Numbered from the stretch's first letter, positions 1-11,167 are shown. The stretch: 64,000 nt of DNA from Sphingomonas sp. HMP9 (GCF_013374115.1 NZ_AP022673.1:62001-126000); one strand, 5' to 3'. Notes: generated by a model not told the origin, from the sequence alone. A program made the numbers and translations.

Positions 1-1563
<1,563 letters not shown>

Positions 1564-1589
1564 TCCCGACATAAGCGCGTGATGTGCGG

Positions 1590-1612
1590 GCGGGGTCGTA
1601 GAACGGCCCCGC
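1590..1612 (+). terminator. Weak hairpin after carB
   Basis: A 9-bp stem with one G-T pair (1590-1598 with 1604-1612) and a 5-base loop lies 26 bases after the carB stop. No T-run follows, so it is a possible attenuating hairpin and not a clear intrinsic terminator. Confidence 0.3.
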
Positions 1613-1637
1613 GCGGGGTAATGGATTTGGGGACGAG

Positions 1638-2117
1638 ATGATGGCGACCGTCGAAAAGATGCCGATGCTGCAGGAAGGCTATGAGACGCTCAGTGCGGAT
1701 CTCAAGCGCCTGAAGGCCGAACGTCCGACGATCGTCGACGCGATCGAAGAGGCACGCGCGCATGGCGATCTGAGCGAGAACGCGGAATATCATGCCGCGA
1801 AGGAGCGGCAGGGTCAGGTCGAGGCATCGATCTCCGACATCGAGGACAAGCTGTCCCGCGCGCAGATCATCGATCCGAAGGACCTGTCGGGCGACAAGGT
1901 GGTGTTCGGCGCCACCGTCACTCTGCTCGACGAGAACGACAAGCCGATCAAATATCAGATCGTCGGCCAGACCGAGGCGAACGCCAAGACCGGCCGCATC
2001 TCGTACAATTCGCCGCTGGGCCGCGGGCTGATCGGGCGCAAGCTCGACGAAGAGGTCGAGGTCACGGTGCCTGCCGGCGAGCGGTACTACGTCGTATCCA
2101 AGATCGAGTTCATCTGA
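1638..2117 (+). CDS. greA: Transcription elongation factor GreA
   Basis: 159 residues, the normal GreA length. The N-terminal antiparallel coiled coil contains the conserved tip [15 protein letters not shown], and the C-terminal FKBP-like domain ends [10 protein letters not shown]. GreA enters the RNA polymerase secondary channel and stimulates cleavage of backtracked RNA. Two ATG codons stand in tandem (1638 and 1641) behind a GGGGACGAG sequence; either could be used. It lies between carB and a rhomboid gene on the same strand, and only 5 bases separate it from the rhomboid start, so the last two are probably co-transcribed. Confidence 0.97.
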   Translation: MMATVEKMPMLQEGYETLSADLKRLKAERPTIVDAIEEARAHGDLSENAEYHAAKERQGQVEASISDIEDKLSRAQIIDPKDLSGDKVVFGATVTLLDENDKPIKYQIVGQTEANAKTGRISYNSPLGRGLIGRKLDEEVEVTVPAGERYYVVSKIEFI

Positions 2118-2122
2118 CCGAT

Positions 2123-2773
2123 ATGAAGTTTTTCGAGACGCGGGCGACGGCGATCATCACGATCGTGACGGTCATCGTCTCGGGATTTCTGGTGCTGAGC
2201 GGGTCGCTGCCCTACTGGGCGGTGAACGCCGGGTTCATCCCGTTGCGGGTGACCGAGTTCGGTATTCCCAGCGATCATATGTTCGTGGTCCCCGCGTGGG
2301 CGACGCCGCTGACGGCGACGTTGCTCCATGGCGGCTGGGCGCACATCGCGCTGAACCTCGTGATGCTGGTCTATTGCGGGCAGTTCGTCGAGCGGGCGCT
2401 TGGGACTGTCGGGTTGGTCGTATTGTACGGGCTTGGCGCGTATGCGGCCGCCGCCGGGCACTGGGCGTTTGGGCCTGAGTCCGTCGCGCCGATGATCGGG
2501 GCTAGTGGCGCGATCTCGGCGGTGGTCGGTGCGTATGCACTGTTCTATGGCGAGCGCCGCGCCAAGGCGATCGGGCCGGTGCCGGCTGGCGTCGTGCATG
2601 TCGCCTGGTTGGCAGCGGCCTGGATCGGGATCCAGTTGCTGATGGGGCTGGCCGGGTTTGGCGCGTCCGTCGGCGCGAGCGGGCCGATCGCGATCGGCGC
2701 GCATATCGGCGGGTTCTTGGCGGGGCTGGTGCTGGCTCGACCGCTTTTGCTGTGGCGGTACCGCGCCGCCTGA
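2123..2773 (+). CDS. Rhomboid family intramembrane serine protease
   Basis: 216 residues with about six predicted membrane segments. Rhomboid hallmarks are present: HGGWAHIALNLV (HxxxN-type element on helix 2), the nucleophile motif GASGAIS, and the catalytic histidine in AHIGGFLAG near the C-terminus. These proteases cut membrane proteins within or next to the bilayer. There is no extra cytosolic domain. The ATG is 5 bases after the greA stop, which implies co-transcription. The physiological substrate cannot be inferred. Confidence 0.92.
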   Translation: MKFFETRATAIITIVTVIVSGFLVLSGSLPYWAVNAGFIPLRVTEFGIPSDHMFVVPAWATPLTATLLHGGWAHIALNLVMLVYCGQFVERALGTVGLVVLYGLGAYAAAAGHWAFGPESVAPMIGASGAISAVVGAYALFYGERRAKAIGPVPAGVVHVAWLAAAWIGIQLLMGLAGFGASVGASGPIAIGAHIGGFLAGLVLARPLLLWRYRAA

Positions 2774-2825
2774 AGTTTAGGCGCGGGTTCTACCACGCGA
2801 CCGTTGTCCTATTTTATCTCGTCTT

Positions 2826-2895
2826 CCTGACGAAAGTCAGGATCCAGGGTTTCAGGCGATGCCGCTCTTGGCTCTGGATCCTGACTTTCGTCAGG
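2826..2895. repeat. Long palindromic intergenic repeat, family A copy 1
   Basis: Two 22-base arms (2826-2847 and 2874-2895) are exact inverted copies around a 26-base centre. Each arm also contains its own small hairpin (CTGAC-GAAA-GTCAG). Related copies lie near 6706-6792 and 13570-13656. It sits between the convergent rhomboid and DUF4170 genes and could act as a two-way terminator or a REP-like element. Confidence 0.85.
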
Positions 2896-2946
2896 ATGAC
2901 GGGGGTCTGGTACGGTAACGTGTGCGTTGGTCGTACGACGCGGGAT

Positions 2947-3177
2947 TTACGCTGCGGTCTGGCCTGGCAGCGTTGGCTCGAGCATCCGGTGCAGATGCAC
3001 GACCACGAACTTCATCTCGGCATCGTCGACCGTGCGCTGCGCTGCAGCACGCCAGGCCTTTTCGGCACTGGCATAGTCGGGGAAAACGCCGACGAATTCG
3101 ATCTTGCTCAGATCGTTGAAATCCAGGGTGCGCGGGTCGCTGACGCGGCCGCCGAATACGAGGTGGAGCTTGCTCAT
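2947..3177 (-). CDS. DUF4170 family protein
   Basis: A 76-residue cytosolic protein beginning MSKLHLVFGGRV, with FNDLSKIEFVGVFPDYASA and a C-terminal KFVVVHLHRMLEP. This matches the small DUF4170 family common in alphaproteobacteria, whose function is unknown. No membrane segment or metal motif is seen. The ATG is at 3177. It is convergent with the rhomboid gene across a palindromic repeat. Confidence 0.85.
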   Translation of the reverse strand: MSKLHLVFGGRVSDPRTLDFNDLSKIEFVGVFPDYASAEKAWRAAAQRTVDDAEMKFVVVHLHRMLEPTLPGQTAA

Positions 3178-3256
3178 GCGCTGCTTGTCCTTGGGAGGGA
3201 GGTTGCAGGTGCCCTAGCGTGTTCGACCCGCGCTTTGAACCCTTTGCCGGTAGCTT

Positions 3257-3724
3257 TTAGACGGCAGGCTTTTGCGAAACGGCCTTCGCACCTGCGGTAC
3301 CCGCGGTGGTAAGCGCCTTGACGACGCCTTCGAGCAGCCCGCGTGCCTGGCCGCGCGCGTTGTCCTTGGTCAAGCCGAGCTCGCCCAGCTCCGACTGGCC
3401 GGCAGCTTTTGCGGCAGCGGTGGCAGCGACGACGGTCTCGCTCAAACGCTTACCGACGGGAGCGAGCAGTTCCTTCTCGCGCGCCGAACGTGGGAGCAGC
3501 GCGCCAGCAAGAGCACCGACGGCGAGGCCGCCGACGAGAATGCCAAGCGGGTTGGATTCGAGGTTGTTGACGACACGCTTGGTCTGCTCGCGCGAGACTT
3601 CGAGAACCTCGGAGGCCTTGTCGCCGGCATCGTGATACACCTTCGACGCGGTCTCGCGTACGGTGTCGAGGCCGTCGCGGACCCGGTTTTCGGTTTCGTG
3701 GATATTGGTCTTTGCGTCGGTCAT
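3257..3724 (-). CDS. YqjD/DUF883-like membrane-anchored helical stress protein
   Basis: 155 residues. Residues 1-50 form an amphipathic charged helix. A short Gly/Ala-rich hydrophobic stretch follows (LGILVGGLAVGALAGALL, about residues 60-77), then a second long Ala-rich helix to the C-terminus. This layout resembles the ElaB/YqjD/DUF883 type of inner-membrane proteins. The ATG at 3724 follows a good AAGGA ribosome site, and an EcfG-like promoter lies just upstream (3761-3786). It sits next to three other small proteins of the same general kind, which suggests a stress or envelope role. No enzymatic motif is present. Confidence 0.7.
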   Translation of the reverse strand: MTDAKTNIHETENRVRDGLDTVRETASKVYHDAGDKASEVLEVSREQTKRVVNNLESNPLGILVGGLAVGALAGALLPRSAREKELLAPVGKRLSETVVAATAAAKAAGQSELGELGLTKDNARGQARGLLEGVVKALTTAGTAGAKAVSQKPAV

Positions 3725-3760
3725 GGGACGGTCCTTCTAATGGCAAGCTGCTCGTCTTTA

Positions 3761-3786
3761 AACGCGAGCCGGGACTTCATGGTTTC
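3761..3786 (-). promoter_or_regulatory. EcfG-like general stress promoter upstream of the 155-aa stress protein
   Basis: On the minus strand TGAAAC is followed by 17 bases and CGTT, one mismatch from the alphaproteobacterial EcfG consensus GGAAC-N16/17-CGTT. Expected transcription would start about 30 bases before the ATG at 3724. Assigned by eye. Confidence 0.4.
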
Positions 3787-3793
3787 AAGGCTT

Positions 3794-4066
3794 TCAGCGG
3801 CCGCGGCGAAACAGGCCGACGATCCGGTGACGGGCAAGGAATAGCCCAGCGACCGCGGCAAAGCCCGCCGTGGGCCCCGGATTGCGCTTCACCGTCTCGA
3901 CGCTCGCGGTCAGCGCGGCGGTGCCGGCATCGGCGACGTCGCGGCTGGCGTTAAGCGCGAGCTTCCTGGGATTGAGGCGATCCTGCAGCTGCCCGATCGT
4001 CATCATGACGCGCTGGCGGGCGAGGGCGGCTTCGATCTCTGCGGCGGCGACTTTGGCGGATGTCAT
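3794..4066 (-). CDS. DUF3618-like small helical membrane protein
   Basis: 90 residues from the ATG at 4066. The N-terminal helix starts MTSAKVAAAEIEAALARQRV, a DUF3618-like pattern, followed by QLQDRLNPRKLALNASRDV. One C-terminal hydrophobic segment (TAGFAAVAGLFLA) is followed by Arg-rich residues. The start overlaps the stop of the upstream holin-like gene by four bases (ATGA), so translation is coupled. DUF3618 proteins are usually found beside DUF883-like and holin-superfamily III proteins, as here. Function is unknown; an envelope or stress role is inferred only from context. Confidence 0.75.
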   Translation of the reverse strand: MTSAKVAAAEIEAALARQRVMMTIGQLQDRLNPRKLALNASRDVADAGTAALTASVETVKRNPGPTAGFAAVAGLFLARHRIVGLFRRGR

Positions 4067-4398
4067 GATGCGGGCTCGCTCTTGGTCTGAAGCTTCGACT
4101 TGCCGATCATCGCCAGGATGCCGGCAAGTGCCAGCACCGCAACGACGACGATCACGGTCGACCATCCAGGCCCTACCAGCGTTGCCAGCGTCAAGATCGC
4201 ACCGACCAGCAGTGCGATCAGCGCGGCCAGCGCCAACACGCCGGCGACCGCGAAAAACATCGCCGCCGACTTGTACGCAGTCGCGGTCTCGCCGAACTTC
4301 GCCTTGTAGACAGCGACTTCCGCCGTTGCGAGGCTCCGCGTCTCGGTCGCCAGCCGGCCGACGATCGACGAAAGGCTTTCGTCGTCGCCGGTCAGCAT
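4063..4398 (-). CDS. Phage holin superfamily III-like (PF07332-type) membrane protein
   Basis: 111 residues from the ATG at 4398; a GTG one codon upstream is also possible. An amphipathic N-terminal helix (LSSIVGRLATETRSLATAEV) precedes two membrane segments, about residues 50-72 and 78-98, and a short basic tail. The family was named from actinophage holins, but chromosomal copies beside DUF883- and DUF3618-like genes are common in alphaproteobacteria and are not lysis genes. It overlaps the next gene by ATGA and starts 20 bases after the end of the 169-aa gene, so it is probably in one operon with both. Confidence 0.75.
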   Translation of the reverse strand: MLTGDDESLSSIVGRLATETRSLATAEVAVYKAKFGETATAYKSAAMFFAVAGVLALAALIALLVGAILTLATLVGPGWSTVIVVVAVLALAGILAMIGKSKLQTKSEPAS

Positions 4399-4417
4399 CA
4401 CAGGGTCGGACAACGCG

Positions 4418-4927
4418 TCAGCCCTTCGAGTTGGCGTCGACGCCCGACTGTACCAGTCGAGCGATGACGAACCCCACGGCCGCGGCCGCGCCGACCGCGA
4501 TCGCCGGCGACTTGCGGACCAGTTCGCGCGCATCGTCGACGAGCGCGTCGATGTCCTTGGCCTTCACCTGGTCGGCGAACCCCGTGACGCTGTCGGCGGC
4601 GCTACGCGCATAGGTACCGTATTGCGACCCGAGCTTATCGTCGACCTGACCGGCGGCGTCGTTGAGCAACTGCGCGATCTGATCGAGCGCGGTGCCGGCG
4701 CGCGCCTTGCCGTCCTCGGCAAAGGTGCGCGCCTTGTCGGCGGCCTGTGCGGTGTACTTGGTCGCGCCGTCCTTGATCGCCTGCTTGGCGTCGGCGGTCT
4801 TGCCCGAGAGATCGCCGGTGCCGGTCTCGCCGATCTTGGTATCGATCGTCTTGCCGAGCTCAGTCCCGACGTCGTTCGTGGTCGTTTTCAGGTCGTTGAC
4901 GGTGTCGTTTACGCTGGAGTCGGCCAT
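4418..4927 (-). CDS. DUF883/YqjD-like stress protein with C-terminal membrane anchor
   Basis: 169 residues. Residues 1-140 are polar, Asp/Lys/Ala/Thr-rich and helical, without Cys. The C-terminal segment KSPAIAVGAAAAVGFVIARLV has the GxxxG-like hydrophobic tail typical of ElaB/YqjD proteins, which in E. coli anchor at the inner membrane. It is the first gene of a three-gene minus-strand operon (this gene, holin-like, DUF3618-like). An EcfG-type promoter lies directly upstream (4958-4982), so induction by general stress is likely but inferred. Confidence 0.75.
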   Translation of the reverse strand: MADSSVNDTVNDLKTTTNDVGTELGKTIDTKIGETGTGDLSGKTADAKQAIKDGATKYTAQAADKARTFAEDGKARAGTALDQIAQLLNDAAGQVDDKLGSQYGTYARSAADSVTGFADQVKAKDIDALVDDARELVRKSPAIAVGAAAAVGFVIARLVQSGVDANSKG

Positions 4928-4957
4928 GACGGTCCCTTTCAGAATTGTTACGCCCTC

Positions 4958-4982
4958 AACACCGCCGCCGAAGCGCGGTTCC
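4958..4982 (-). promoter_or_regulatory. EcfG-type general stress promoter
   Basis: On the minus strand GGAAC is followed by 17 bases and GTT (16 bases and TGTT), which matches the known EcfG consensus of alphaproteobacteria. The predicted start point is about 20-25 bases before the ATG at 4927. It lies in the divergent space with enolase. Confidence 0.55.
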
Positions 4983-5057
4983 CGACGTGCGCGCGATTGC
5001 CCGCAATGATGCTAGGCGATAGAGGCGGCGCGAACGGCCCGGCATCGGGATTTGTAG

Positions 5058-6350
<1,293 letters not shown>

Positions 6351-6375
6351 TACGCTCACCCCTGCGGAGGACGAC

Positions 6376-6702
6376 ATGGCACGCGTGACGACGAAGACCA
6401 GCAAGCTGCGGAAGACGATGCGCAAGGCCGCCTGGCCTGCGCTGGGGCTGACGCTGATGGCCTTTTTCGGCGCGTATGCCGTGCTCGGCCCGAACGGCAT
6501 GTTCGCCTATGGCGATTACAAGCGCCAGCTTGCCAAGCGCGAGCAGGATTACGCCGCGCTCGATCGCCGGCGCGAGGTGTTGAAGAACCGGGTGGCGTTG
6601 CTCAATCCGGATCATGCGAACCCGGACATGGTGGACGAGATGGTCCGCAAGGAACTCAACGTCGCTCACCCGGACGAGGTGATTGTCCCGCTGGGGAATT
6701 GA
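6376..6702 (+). CDS. FtsB/DivIC-type septum formation initiator protein
   Basis: 108 residues. A basic N-terminus is followed by one membrane segment (about residues 16-36) and a coiled coil with periplasmic orientation (YGDYKRQLAKREQDYAALDRR), then MVDEMVRKELNVAHPDEVIV, the usual end of DivIC-family proteins. FtsB links FtsL and FtsQ in the divisome. The position right behind eno matches the common alphaproteobacterial order eno-ftsB. A GGAGG site precedes the ATG. Confidence 0.9.
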   Translation: MARVTTKTSKLRKTMRKAAWPALGLTLMAFFGAYAVLGPNGMFAYGDYKRQLAKREQDYAALDRRREVLKNRVALLNPDHANPDMVDEMVRKELNVAHPDEVIVPLGN

Positions 6703-6705
6703 CAC

Positions 6706-6792
6706 GTCGTCGTCCTGGACTTGATCCAGAATCCAGAGCCACCTGCAATATCGCGCATGGCTCTGGATCCTGACTTTCGTCAGGATGACGAA
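6706..6792. repeat. Long palindromic intergenic repeat, family A copy 2
   Basis: The right arm is nearly identical to copies 1 and 3 (ctggatcctgactttcgtca). The left arm begins cgtcctggacttgatcca and pairs through ATCCAGAGCCA with TGGCTCTGGAT. It separates the convergent FtsB-like and hydrolase genes. Confidence 0.85.
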
Positions 6793-6799
6793 GGGCGAT

Positions 6800-7624
6800 T
6801 TACCGGCCCAGGAATGTCAGTAGGTCGTTGGTGAAGCGGTCGCTCTCCGTGACGGTCAGGCCGTGCGGCGCGCCGTCATATTCGACGAGCTGCGAGCCCG
6901 CGATGCCCTTCGCCGCGGCGCGGCCGGTCGCGTCGATCGGCACCGTCTTGTCGCTCGTCCCGTGGACGATCAGCGTGGGCACGCGGAACGCCGCAAGGTC
7001 GCCGCGGAAGTCGGTGTGGCCGAACGCCTCCGCACACCGCAGCGTCGGATGCAGACCCGCCTGCATCGCCAGGCCCCAGGCCCAGTCGACGACTTCGTCG
7101 CTGACCGGCGAAGTGATGAAGCCGACACCGAAGAACTGCTGAAGGAAGGTCTTGAAGAAGGCCGGGCGATCGTCCTCGATCCCCGCGCCGATGCCTGCGA
7201 GCGTCTGCTCGTCGACGCCGTCGGGATTGTCGTCGGTCTTGAGCATGTACGGCACGACCGACGCGATCAGCCCGGCCGCAACCACCCCCTTGCCGTCATG
7301 GCGGCTCATGTAGCGCGCAATCTCGCCGCCACCCATCGAGAAGCCGACGATCGTTGCGTCGGTGTTCGCGCCCGTCGCTTCCATCACATCGGCCAGATCA
7401 TCGGTGAGCGTGTCGTAGTCGTAACCGGTCCACGGCTGGCCCGACCGGCCGAACCCGCGGCGGTCATAGGCGATCGCGCGGAAGCCGGCCTGCGCGAGCG
7501 CCATCGCCTGCGCGTCCCAGCTGTCGGCGTTGAGCGGCCATCCATGCGTGAGGATGACCGGGCGTCCGCTTCCCCAGTCCTTGACGTAAATATCTGTACC
7601 GTCACGGGTTTTTATATAGGGCAT
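6800..7624 (-). CDS. Alpha/beta hydrolase, non-heme haloperoxidase/arylesterase type
   Basis: 274 residues from the ATG at 7624. No signal peptide is seen, so it is probably cytosolic. The oxyanion segment LTHGWPLNADSWD, the nucleophile elbow GFSMGG (Ser96), the acid Asp225 in HGTSDKTVP and His254 in GAPHGL form a complete triad. The overall pattern (MPYIKTRDGTDIYVKDWGSG) matches cofactor-free chloroperoxidase-like esterases related to Pseudomonas aryl esterase. The real substrate is unknown; perhydrolase activity in this group is usually incidental. An upstream extension of the reading frame overlaps the next gene's promoter and was rejected. Confidence 0.9.
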   Translation of the reverse strand: MPYIKTRDGTDIYVKDWGSGRPVILTHGWPLNADSWDAQAMALAQAGFRAIAYDRRGFGRSGQPWTGYDYDTLTDDLADVMEATGANTDATIVGFSMGGGEIARYMSRHDGKGVVAAGLIASVVPYMLKTDDNPDGVDEQTLAGIGAGIEDDRPAFFKTFLQQFFGVGFITSPVSDEVVDWAWGLAMQAGLHPTLRCAEAFGHTDFRGDLAAFRVPTLIVHGTSDKTVPIDATGRAAAKGIAGSQLVEYDGAPHGLTVTESDRFTNDLLTFLGR

Positions 7625-7748
7625 GGAGCTCTCCGGTCTGTTGAGGCAGATGTACATCCAACGGCTCATCGCGAGGGCCGTTCCGCACGCTGGCGTACCG
7701 ACACTTCGACTGGCAGCATGGTACCAGACGAATCGGATTGGAGACAGG

Positions 7749-9491
7749 ATGCGGATCGGACTTCTGACGACGGCGCTGGGCGCCGTACTTGCGCTCGGCG
7801 CATGTGGGCCCGCGCAGACCGCGTCGAATACGCAGGCCGTGGCGGCTGCACCGACGCCGGTCGCGGCGAGCGATTGGGCGGGGTTCCGCGACGGCTTTAT
7901 CGACGGCTGGTTCAAGATCGATCCCGCCAATGCGGTCTATCAGGGCAAGCACGAGTATGACGGCGGGCTCGGCGACTGGAGCGCCGCGGGGCTGAAGCGG
8001 CAAGCCGACTTCCTGCACGCTGCGATCGACAAGGCGGGGACGTTCAAGGACCTGAAGCCGACCGAGGCGTTCGAGCGTGACTATCTGGTGCAGGTCGCCA
8101 AGGGCAAGCTGTTCTGGCTGGAGGATGCGGATCAACCGCATCGCAATCCCGCATGGTATGTCGGCGCGGGGCTCGATCCGAACGTCTATATCGCGCGCAA
8201 CTATGCCGATGCGCCGACCCGGATGAAGGCGCTGACCGCGTTCCTGCAGAGGATCCCGGCGGCGACGGGCAACATCAAGGCGAACCTCAAGACGCCGATG
8301 CCGCTGAGCTTCGTCAACTATGGTGCCGCAGCGTTCAACGGCTTTGCGGACTATTATTCGGGCGACGCGGTGAAGGCGTTCGCGAGCGTCAAGGATGCGG
8401 CGGCGCAGAAGCAGCTGAGCGATGCGGCGCAGGCGGCGTCGAAGGCGATGCGCGATCTGGGCACATGGACCGAAGGGCAGCGCGCGACCGCGACGCAGGA
8501 CTTTGCGCTGGGGGCAGACATGTTCGCGCGGATGGTCGCGATGACCGAGGGCGTGGATACGCCGCTCGACCAGCTCGAGGCGGCGGGTGTCGCTGATCTG
8601 AAGCGCAACCAGGCGGCGCTGGCGCAGGCGTGCGGCGTGTTCGCCAAGGGGCAGACGATCCGCGCGTGCATGGACAAGATGAACGCGAACAAGCCGGTCG
8701 GCGGGCCGGTCGCGGAGGCGCGGCGGCAGATCCCGAGCTTGCGCAAGTTCGTGGTCGATCATGACCTGCTGACGATCCCGGGGACCGAGCAGGCGCTGGT
8801 CGAGGAATCACCGCCCTATAACCGGCAGAACTCGGCGTATATCGATCCGCCCGGACCGTTCGAGAAGGGCGTGCCGTCGATCTACTATATCTCGCCGCCC
8901 GATCCGAGCTGGACCAAAGCGGTGCAGGACGCGTTCGTGCCCGGCAAGAACGACCTGCTGTTCACGTCGGTGCACGAGGTCATGCCGGGGCATTTCGTCC
9001 AGTTCCTGCACGCGAACCGGTCGCCGTCGCTCTTCGGGCGGCTGTTCGTCGGCTATGCGTTTGCGGAAGGGTGGGCGCATTACGCCGAGGAGATGATGTG
9101 GGAAGCGGGGCTCAATAACGGGGACCCGGAGACGCATGTGGGCCAGATCTCGAACGCGTTGCTGCGCGATTGCCGGTATCTGTCGGCGATCCGCATGCAC
9201 GCCAAGGGGATGACGCAGGATCAGTCGTTCCGGATGTTCGTCGACGAATGCTATCAGGACGAGGGCAATGCCCGGCAGCAGGCGGCGCGCGGGACGTATG
9301 ATCCGGCGTATCTGAACTACACGATGGGCAAGCTGATGATCCGCAAGCTGCGCAGCGACTGGACTGCGAGCCGGGGTGGGCGGAAGGCGTGGAAGGCGTT
9401 CCACGACCAGTTCCTGAGCTATGGCGGCCCGCCGATCCCGCTGGTGCGAGCGGCGATGATGGGGGAGGCGAAGGCGAGCGCTGCGTTCTGA
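7749..9491 (+). CDS. DUF885 family lipoprotein, putative zinc metallopeptidase
   Basis: 580 residues from the ATG at 7749. The N-terminus MRIGLLTTALGAVLALGACG has a lipobox (LGAC), so it is probably a lipoprotein exported to the periplasm or outer membrane. The DUF885 domain fills the rest and contains HEVMPGH (His409, Glu410, His415), with a later Glu-rich helix (AFAEGWAHYAEEMM) supplying a likely third zinc ligand. Families with HExxxGH and EGW..Y act as peptidases. The preceding hydrolase gene is divergent, with 124 bases between starts. The specific substrate is unknown. Confidence 0.88.
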   Translation: MRIGLLTTALGAVLALGACGPAQTASNTQAVAAAPTPVAASDWAGFRDGFIDGWFKIDPANAVYQGKHEYDGGLGDWSAAGLKRQADFLHAAIDKAGTFKDLKPTEAFERDYLVQVAKGKLFWLEDADQPHRNPAWYVGAGLDPNVYIARNYADAPTRMKALTAFLQRIPAATGNIKANLKTPMPLSFVNYGAAAFNGFADYYSGDAVKAFASVKDAAAQKQLSDAAQAASKAMRDLGTWTEGQRATATQDFALGADMFARMVAMTEGVDTPLDQLEAAGVADLKRNQAALAQACGVFAKGQTIRACMDKMNANKPVGGPVAEARRQIPSLRKFVVDHDLLTIPGTEQALVEESPPYNRQNSAYIDPPGPFEKGVPSIYYISPPDPSWTKAVQDAFVPGKNDLLFTSVHEVMPGHFVQFLHANRSPSLFGRLFVGYAFAEGWAHYAEEMMWEAGLNNGDPETHVGQISNALLRDCRYLSAIRMHAKGMTQDQSFRMFVDECYQDEGNARQQAARGTYDPAYLNYTMGKLMIRKLRSDWTASRGGRKAWKAFHDQFLSYGGPPIPLVRAAMMGEAKASAAF

Positions 9492-9515
9492 TTTTGGGGC
9501 GCGCGGTTATTTTAG

Positions 9516-9623
9516 CACCACCCCGGCGCAGGCAGGGGTCCAAGTGGAAAGGCTGCCGTAACGGCGGACTTCGTTCCGTTATTACCGTCCCCCATTTGGG
9601 CCCCGGCCTTCGCCGGGGTGGGG
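9516..9623. repeat. Palindromic intergenic repeat, family B copy 1
   Basis: Inverted arms of the CCCCGGCG...CGCCGGGG type enclose about 50 bases. The left arm is degenerate (ccccggcgcaggcaggggtc) against the right arm (cccggccttcgccggggtgg). It follows the DUF885 stop by 24 bases. Confidence 0.75.
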
Positions 9624-9664
9624 TATGTTGTTTGGCGCGATCGCGCTGCAAACCAAGCTTGTGT

Positions 9665-9712
9665 CCGCGCGAAGGCGGGGACCCAGACTGGGCACCCGCC
9701 TTCGCGGGTGAA
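9665..9712. repeat. Palindromic intergenic repeat, family B short copy
   Basis: gcgcgaaggcggggacccag pairs with the nearby cacccgccttcgcgggtgaa. The central gggacccagactgg is shared with the fragment at 56164-56200. Confidence 0.7.
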
Positions 9713-9719
9713 CATTCTT

Positions 9720-9752
9720 CTTCTCCCTCTCCCCGGAGGGGAGAGGGAGAAG
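9720..9752. terminator. Perfect 15-bp hairpin between convergent genes
   Basis: CTTCTCCCTCTCCCC (9720-9734), a 3-base loop, then its exact inverse (9738-9752). It stands 3 bases from the stop of the minus-strand MFS gene. The purine/pyrimidine asymmetry and stability fit a bidirectional terminator, though no T-run follows. Confidence 0.6.
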
Positions 9753-9755
9753 CGG

Positions 9756-11150
9756 TCACCGCGTCTGTTGCGCGGGTTGGACGTCCTGGGTTTCCTCGGT
9801 CGGCGGGTTGCGGATTGAGGGGCGGAGGCGGCTTAGGCTGCAGAGGCCTGCCACCAGCGCCAACCCGGCGGCCACCAGCGGGGGCGTCGTGCCCGCGCCT
9901 ACGCCCATCGCCAGCAGCGCCGCGACCAGCGTAGCGCCAGTGGTTTGCCCCACCAGCCGCACCGTCGAGACCAGCCCACCCGCCGCCGCCGCGCGTTCGC
10001 GGGGGGCCGAGCCGATGATCAGCCGCGCGTTCGGCGCCATGAACATCCCGAACCCCGATCCGCACAGCGCCATCCGCCATGCGATATCGAAATACCCCAG
10101 ATCCGCCGGCATGAACGCAAGCAGCAGCAACGCGGAGATCGAAATGCTCATCCCGATCCCTCCGAGCAGCCCGGCGGGATAGCGATCCGACAACCACCCC
10201 GACAGCGGCGCCACGACCATGTTCGCTAGCGGCCATGGCGCGATCGCCGCGCCGACCTCCGCCGCTGAAAACCCGTAGGCGTGCGTCAACCGGAACGGCG
10301 TCGACAGCAGCAGCGTCATCTGTGCGATGAACGCGGTGTACGCCCCGATTGCCGATAGCGCGAGCACGGGCCGGGCAAGCAGGTCGATCGGGAGGATCGG
10401 CTTGGTCTCGCCCTGCTCGCGCTTGACGAAGAACCAGCCGATCACCGCGCCGGTCAGGACGATCGCGGCCGAGACGATCGGGCTGTCGCCGTGCACCGCG
10501 CTTTCCGCACCGCCGATGACGAGACCGATCATCGCCGCGCACATCACGGCGCCGAGCACGTCGAACGGCTCGTCATGCTTGCGCGGCTCCGGCAGCGCGC
10601 GACCGAGCACCAGACTGGCGATCGCGAACGGCACGGCGCTGGCGAACACCCAGGGCCAGGGGGCAATCGCGAGCACGAGCCCGCCGATCGTCGGTGCGAG
10701 GGCCGCGGAACTGGAGACGACGACCGAGTTAATCCCGAGCCCGCGGCCAAGTTGCTTGGCGGGATAGATCGAGCGGATCAGCGCCGACGAGACGCTCAGC
10801 GCGGCCGCTGCACCCAACGCCTGCGCGGCGCGGACGACGAGCAGGAAGGGCAGGCTCTTCGCGAAGAAACACAGCAACGTCGCGACCGTGAAGAGCAACT
10901 GGCCATATTGGTACATGCGCTTCAAGCCGATGCGGTCGCCGAGCCCCGAGAAGGGGAGCAGCGCCATCGCCAGGATCAGCTGGTACACCGTGACGACGGT
11001 CACCACCGCGCTGCTGCCGACGTCCAGGTCGCGCGCGATCGTCGGCAGCGCGACGGTGGCGATGCCGCCGTCGATGATGGTGAGCGCGGTGCCCGCCGAG
11101 ATCGCGGCGATGGCAATGAAGCGGCGGGGTTTGGGCAGGCCGTCCTGCAT
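9756..11150 (-). CDS. MFS transporter, DHA2-type (14-TM) drug exporter
   Basis: 464 residues from the ATG at 11150, chosen over the GTG at 11159 because AAGGTG is correctly spaced for the ATG. About 14 hydrophobic segments are visible. The loop 2-3 motif GLGDRIGLKRMYQYG is the MFS signature, and GTALTIIDGGIATVALPTIARDL is the DHA2-family start. The tail has a short polar stretch rich in Gln. It probably exports toxic compounds by proton antiport; the substrate is unknown. It is divergent from the prolyl oligopeptidase gene, with a large palindrome between them. Confidence 0.88.
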   Translation of the reverse strand: MQDGLPKPRRFIAIAAISAGTALTIIDGGIATVALPTIARDLDVGSSAVVTVVTVYQLILAMALLPFSGLGDRIGLKRMYQYGQLLFTVATLLCFFAKSLPFLLVVRAAQALGAAAALSVSSALIRSIYPAKQLGRGLGINSVVVSSSAALAPTIGGLVLAIAPWPWVFASAVPFAIASLVLGRALPEPRKHDEPFDVLGAVMCAAMIGLVIGGAESAVHGDSPIVSAAIVLTGAVIGWFFVKREQGETKPILPIDLLARPVLALSAIGAYTAFIAQMTLLLSTPFRLTHAYGFSAAEVGAAIAPWPLANMVVAPLSGWLSDRYPAGLLGGIGMSISISALLLLAFMPADLGYFDIAWRMALCGSGFGMFMAPNARLIIGSAPRERAAAAGGLVSTVRLVGQTTGATLVAALLAMGVGAGTTPPLVAAGLALVAGLCSLSRLRPSIRNPPTEETQDVQPAQQTR

Positions 11151-11167
11151 GTTTAACACCTTGTTTC

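Noticed and set aside
2752..3312. 186-codon plus-strand frame across the palindrome and DUF4170
   Set aside because: It translates a repeat element and the reverse of a recognised gene.
4063..4398. Holin-like gene as sign of a prophage
   Set aside because: No lysin, capsid, integrase or attachment site nearby; this family is common on chromosomes beside DUF883 and DUF3618.
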